DNA from: Prinsepia uniflora
Taxonomy: Eukaryota; Streptophyta; Magnoliopsida; Rosales; Rosaceae
Assembly (NCBI GenBank): GCA_032719365.1
Contig: CM064870.1
Coordinates: 28,847,066 to 28,911,065 of the forward strand
Reading direction: 5' to 3'
Length of the DNA stretch: 64,000 bases
A program made the position numbers and the translations under genes. The notes under the pieces are model-generated. The model was given only the letters and a program-made list of their open reading frames with translations, ran no database searches and was not told the origin of the DNA. Of the stretch, positions 59,960 to 64,000 are shown one piece after another (positions within the stretch are counted from its first letter, which is position 1; each line of letters begins with the position of its first letter).

Positions 59960-61700
59960 GGTATATGGTAGATACAACATGAATGCAAGGGATGACATTA
60001 AAATCCTATCTTCTACAAGTACATGTCCTTTGTGATAAGTTTACCACGTATCGATCATGCAAATACTCGCCTATTTCATATTCTAAGTTTCCACATCTCG
60101 TTGGTATACAATTCTTTCTTAAAAACATCTTTATCTTCTCTAGTTTCTTTTGAATCTTAGGATAGATGACACCATTTTTTTGTGTGGCCTCCCGCTTCAC
60201 TTGTAACCTTTTCATACGATTTAGACCTTATCATTTCTGGCATGGTTATTATAAGTTTATCCGTATCACTCAATTTGTAGCTATTGAAGGTTTCACACAA
60301 ATTGTTTAACAACATGTCACATTTAGGTGTAGTACTAAACATATGCCTTGCCTACTTTTCTAGATCTTTTTGCATTAACCAACCATAAGCCTTATCATTC
60401 ATCACTTTCATCTTATTTATCTCAATCTCAAACTCATATATATATATATATATATATAGGGAGCTCTAGCTGCACTCCACAAAAGATCCTTCAAACTTTG
60501 ACCCTTGTAATTTTCCTTGAAGTTCCCATACAAGTGTCTAACACACCACGTACCTATGTTGGGCTTGAGGAGCTATAGCGTTAAAAGCTCTATCCAATCC
60601 CTATAATGAACATATAATCATGACTATAAATGTAAGATAAAGATGAGCCTAATTACACATTGAAAAACAAATATATACAAATACAATAGGATATATCTAA
60701 CATACCTTTTGTTGATCTGATATGAATATCCACCTATGCTCACTTTTGATCTGATATGAATATCCACCTATGCTCACTTACAAGACCAAGATCATGAATT
60801 AACAAATCCAAAAAACCAGGACCATGTCTCTTTAGTTCTAACTAAACGATGCATATGCAATTGGATACATGTTGTCATTCACATCAACTCTCATTGCAGC
60901 TAACAATTGACCTACATAAGGTAAAATAATCACATACGTTACTAAATACTATTTATTACTATCTTAACTGGATATTACTAAAACATGTATATATACATTA
61001 ACAAAGTAATTTTAAAACACGGAAGTCATTTGATTGATTATACCGGATTTGTTGTTAGAGAATAAATAATTAAAGGCCAAAATCTTGATGCGGGCAATTA
61101 TGCTACTACTTGAGAATGGATCCTTCAAATGGCATCCATCAACTCCAATTATTGGTCTACAACTAGCAAGAAATTCTTTCTTGCATGCATCAAGACATAC
61201 GTAAATCCTCTACAAATGTAAAGGAGCTCCACGCTTATCTTCATTGTGCTTCCAATAATTGTGCTTCTCACCTCATCACAATAATGTCATAACCTTGAAT
61301 ATTCCTCCTTGTAAGTTGTTTCTATAATTTCCACGTCTTTCTTCTTAGCTCTTGCACATTGACTAATTAACATATTTTTCCCTAAGTCCCTTTTCACTGC
61401 TTATTTATATTTTTAATCTTAATCTCAGGCTCATCCATGAAAATATCTAGATACTTGTGGGCATTGGTCACACAGTTGACATGTGGGTTAGTTGGGTTTT
61501 GGTGCATATATGTTCATTAGTAAATGTCTTGACCTGTAAGGTTTGTTCTAACTGCTTATATGCAGCATGTATCTTCGATGTACATTTTTCACATATTGCA
61601 ATGACTCTCTTCTTGTCGTTTTCAGTAAACTTTTTCTGATAATTACCGAACACTGAATATGTGACCACACAAAAATTCGAAAAAGGTAATTTCAAAAATT
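59960..61700 (-). pseudogene. Mutator-like (MuDR type) transposase, degenerate
   Basis: Read from 61695 to 60006 on the minus strand: N-terminal FTENDKKRVIAICEKC; then CRPIIGVDGCHLKDPF (about 61190-61115), which carries the first catalytic Asp of the DDE core; VDVNDNMYPIAYA (about 60890-60852); CDMLLNNLCETFNSYKL (about 60325-60270); MIRSKSYEKV; and the SWIM zinc-finger start CTCRR at the 3' end. Frames are broken by stops and shifts, a (TA)n tract (60435-60459) and a 34-bp duplication (60712-60779). No terminal repeats found. Confidence 0.85.
60712..60779. repeat. Tandem duplication, 2 x 34 bp
   Basis: TTGATCTGATATGAATATCC... repeated at 60712-60745 and 60746-60779 with no change seen; inside the transposase remnant, so it happened after decay. 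Confidence 0.95.
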
Positions 61701-62621
61701 TGAACAGGAATTGACGTTTTTACCCATGGTTTAAGTGGTCAAATATTGACTTTTTAGACTTTCCTTAAGGAGTGTTGTCTAGGTCTCAAAGTCCTGAGTC
61801 TGTTGTCAGGCGGCACGTCAAAATCGGAGTTCAGACGGATTTGTTATGAGTCTAAAATGATGAGGGTGTATTTTTGTAATTTTGGACCTGAGGGCATTTT
61901 GGCCTTTTTCTGTTTTGCTGAGTCATCAAGTAGGTGACTCAGCTGGCTAGTTATGTGACACATGTCACTTGTCACCTGTTGGCTGGGATTGGTGGCATAG
62001 TTATGTGAGGTGCGAGTTCAAACTAGCCAAAACCAAAAGCATGGTTTGGTGTCTAGCCACCCGAAAACCTAAGACTCTTTTGTTGTTTGATGTTAGTGAT
62101 TTCAACAGAGAGCAGAAAGGAACTAAGAGGAAAACGAACAAAGAAATGAAGAAATAAGGAGATGAGAGAATGAGAGAAAGACAGAAGGAAGAACTAAACC
62201 CAAGAAAACCCAAATACATACCCATGTACCCATAATTCGAATTTCTAATTCTGGGCTTGCGAACTTGAAACTGATGTCATAGTCGTGATATTTGATCGTT
62301 GGTGAGCAAGATTGAGTAGTGGTGCATAAAATTGGGTGCGGGGAATCGTGTATTGAAGGACTGAAGCTTGGCCAAAATTTCAATTGTTCATCCAAGAGAA
62401 TCAAGGTGAGATTTTCATGTTTAGAGGTTACATAACTGTTCTTGGACATTAATGGACTCTATTGGATGAAAGAATTGAGAAAATTAGACTCGAAAATGCG
62501 GGTTTTGAATTGGGCCAAGCCGAGTCGGGTTGAGTCTGAGTTGCACACCAGAATGGAGGATGAAGATGATATTGTAGTAGGCGCGTGGGCACCACGCGCA
62601 GCCACTTCTGGTGGCACGTGA
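61700..62621 (+). mobile_element. 5'-truncated plus-oriented LTR piece
   Basis: Starts mid-U3 (AATTGACGTTTTTACCC), has one U3 module with AGGCGGCACG (about 61808), then the GCGCGTG...CACGCGC hairpin at 62580-62600, and is cut by the next LTR at 62622. Confidence 0.8.
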
Positions 62622-62989
62622 TGACACGACCCATCCCAATCCACCCGGGATTACCATGGAATGTGTCATGCTCCCGTCTGACAAGAGGTGTCAGACAAGG
62701 GATAACCTGTTGCCACTGCCCATCCGGGCTCCCAGAGTGCGTAAGGATCGATGGAGGAGGTGTATGATGTCCCAGTCTCTACTGCAGTCGCATCCGGAAT
62801 CAACCTGAAGGGCATTAAAAACAAAAGCTGTGAGTGGACGAAAATAAACAAGTCTGTTTAAAAACATTTATAAGACATTTATGCCCCCCTAGTAAAAGCA
62901 TATGCATGCACCAACATTTCTTACCCTATATCATATAATATGAACCATAAACATAATTTTAGCCACTGCACCATACACTTCAATCCAAC

Positions 62990-63150
62990 ATCCCTGATGT
63001 CCGACGTCCCTGACGTCAATAAGGTCACAATCACAAGGCTACGCGTGCCACTCGGGTCTCAATTTCCGAGTTCAATCCCCGAACCCCGTTCAGGTACAGC
63101 ATCCCCGATGCTTAGCGTCATAGACGCTGGACGTACTAGACGTCTGTGAC
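62990..63150. repeat. Hairpin array (AGCATC/GATGCT type)
   Basis: GACGTC-CCT-GACGTC (about 63002), AGCATC-CCC-GATGCT (63098-63112), AGCGTC-ATA-GACGCT (63114-63128), GACGT/ACGTC just after. Related to 53050-53335. Confidence 0.85.
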
Positions 63151-63450
63151 CTCTCCGGGGTACCTCATCCGGAGGAGACAATATAATATGGAAGGATCTA
63201 TACAGTGCAGTACCAAATACATTTTATTGATATCCAAATGCAAAACATATATATATATATACATAGATAAAATCCAAACCAATCTTTAAGTTTCATCAGA
63301 CAGGTCTCAAGCCCAAATACCGTGAACCGTGTCATAACCATAATTTCAATATCATGAAAACCATTATAAGTCCAAATAGTTGATTTAAACCCAAAATCAT
63401 TTATTCGATTCCATTTTAGGGTCCCCGACCCGAATCACATGTATAAATAA

Positions 63451-63650
63451 CCTGGGCCCCTGGCTCGATTTCATAAGTTAACTGGCCCCTGGCCCGAATT
63501 CATAAGTCCACTGGGCCCCCGGCCCGAATTCACAAGTTAACTGGGCCTCTGGCCTGATTCACAAGTTAACTGGGCCCCTGGCCCGATTCACAAGTTAACT
63601 GGGCCCCTGGCCCGATTCATAAGTTAACTGGGCCCCTGGCCCGATTTTAC
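63451..63650. repeat. GGGCC-CCT-GGCCC tandem array
   Basis: About seven to eight units of 27-30 bp: CTGGGCCCCTGGCCCGATTC plus ATAAGTTAA. Variants: GGCTC, GGCCT and CCCCC-loop forms, most keeping pairs or G-T pairs. Confidence 0.9.
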
Positions 63651-64000
63651 TTTATCAAGTCTATAACCGTTTCATGAAATCATATCCAACCACATTTATG
63701 GAAATCGGTGCAAATCCAGAAAATTTCGGTTTACGTGCAAATACGTAAATCACCTCGAAATGCGTGAAATCATTTAAATTCCCCGATATCCAAAGTAAAT
63801 CATTTAATCACAATTATAAAAATCATGAAACAGTTATGCATGCATCGAATTTATAAAACCAATGTCCACTCACAGACCGTTTAACCGAGCGCCTCGATAC
63901 GCGTGCCATAGGCCTTCCCGGGCCACACTACTATCACCGGGACTCCCAATCCTGTCCAAATCACATTAGAGGGTCACTAACCTCATCATTAACATCCTAT

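Larger units (their letters stand above)
62622..64000 (-). mobile_element. Minus-oriented LTR, cut by the window end
   Basis: TGACACGACCC start; terminal hairpin arms GTCTGACA (62676) and TGTCAGAC (62689); GTGAGTGGAC (about 62831); GCATGCA; arrays 62990-63180 and 63451-63650; GCATGCAT and GTCCACTCACAG (about 63866). The partner end lies right of the window. Confidence 0.88.

Overview
The window is plant nuclear DNA, almost certainly from a eudicot. Evidence: a spliced acidic ribosomal protein gene with plant Site II promoter motifs, a spliced START-domain lipid-transfer gene (broken), Cassandra elements carrying 5S rRNA sequence, Ty3-gypsy, Ty1-copia, Mutator-like and Tourist-like elements, and priming sites for initiator Met-tRNA. 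I cannot name the species. About nine tenths of the window is nested transposable elements; only one host gene looks intact.

Layout. 1-4586: 5' end of a decayed minus-strand Ty3-gypsy element whose 3.1 kb LTR (1454-4586) cuts a Ty1-copia integrase. 4587-9043: the copia pol remnant, itself cut by a 940-bp relic (5438-6377) and carrying a GT/AT microsatellite in its RT. 9649-12215: solo LTR just upstream of the START-domain pseudogene (12364-14103), which is followed by a Cassandra LTR. 15231-23740: a second type of Ty3-gypsy element with a gag remnant, split by two solo LTRs (16524-19525, 20670-23371). 25185-26548 (minus): intact cytosolic ribosomal protein P1 gene, with a Tourist-like MITE and a fold-back Mutator-like element upstream. 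30008-50254: a Russian-doll array: an LTR holds a degenerate element (30793-49265), which holds a gag-only element with two near-identical LTRs (31532-42312), which holds a solo LTR (33745-36758). A composite Cassandra/gypsy insertion sits at 43866-46171. 50255-58513: a plus-strand LTR holding two more solo LTRs (51191-53820, 55495-58422). 58526-59935: Cassandra fragments and a segmental duplication. 59960-61700: Mutator-like transposase remnant (minus). 61700-64000: two further LTR pieces. Target-site duplications (TSDs) could be read for most insertions, which fixes borders and relative order.

The most unusual signal is shared by nearly all the 2.6-3.1 kb LTRs, on either strand. A fixed site inside the LTR is bracketed by the complementary arms GTGAGTGGAC and GTCCACTCAC and by GCATGCAT boxes. 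It holds an array of short hairpin-forming units. The unit sequence differs completely between LTR lineages (at least six kinds), but pairing is kept, with compensatory changes inside arrays, between lineages and in the bracketing arms. A separate hairpin near the LTR 3' end and a GC-rich hairpin behave similarly. This looks like selection on DNA or RNA structure rather than sequence, and I know of no description of it. It is inferred by eye and needs a covariation test.
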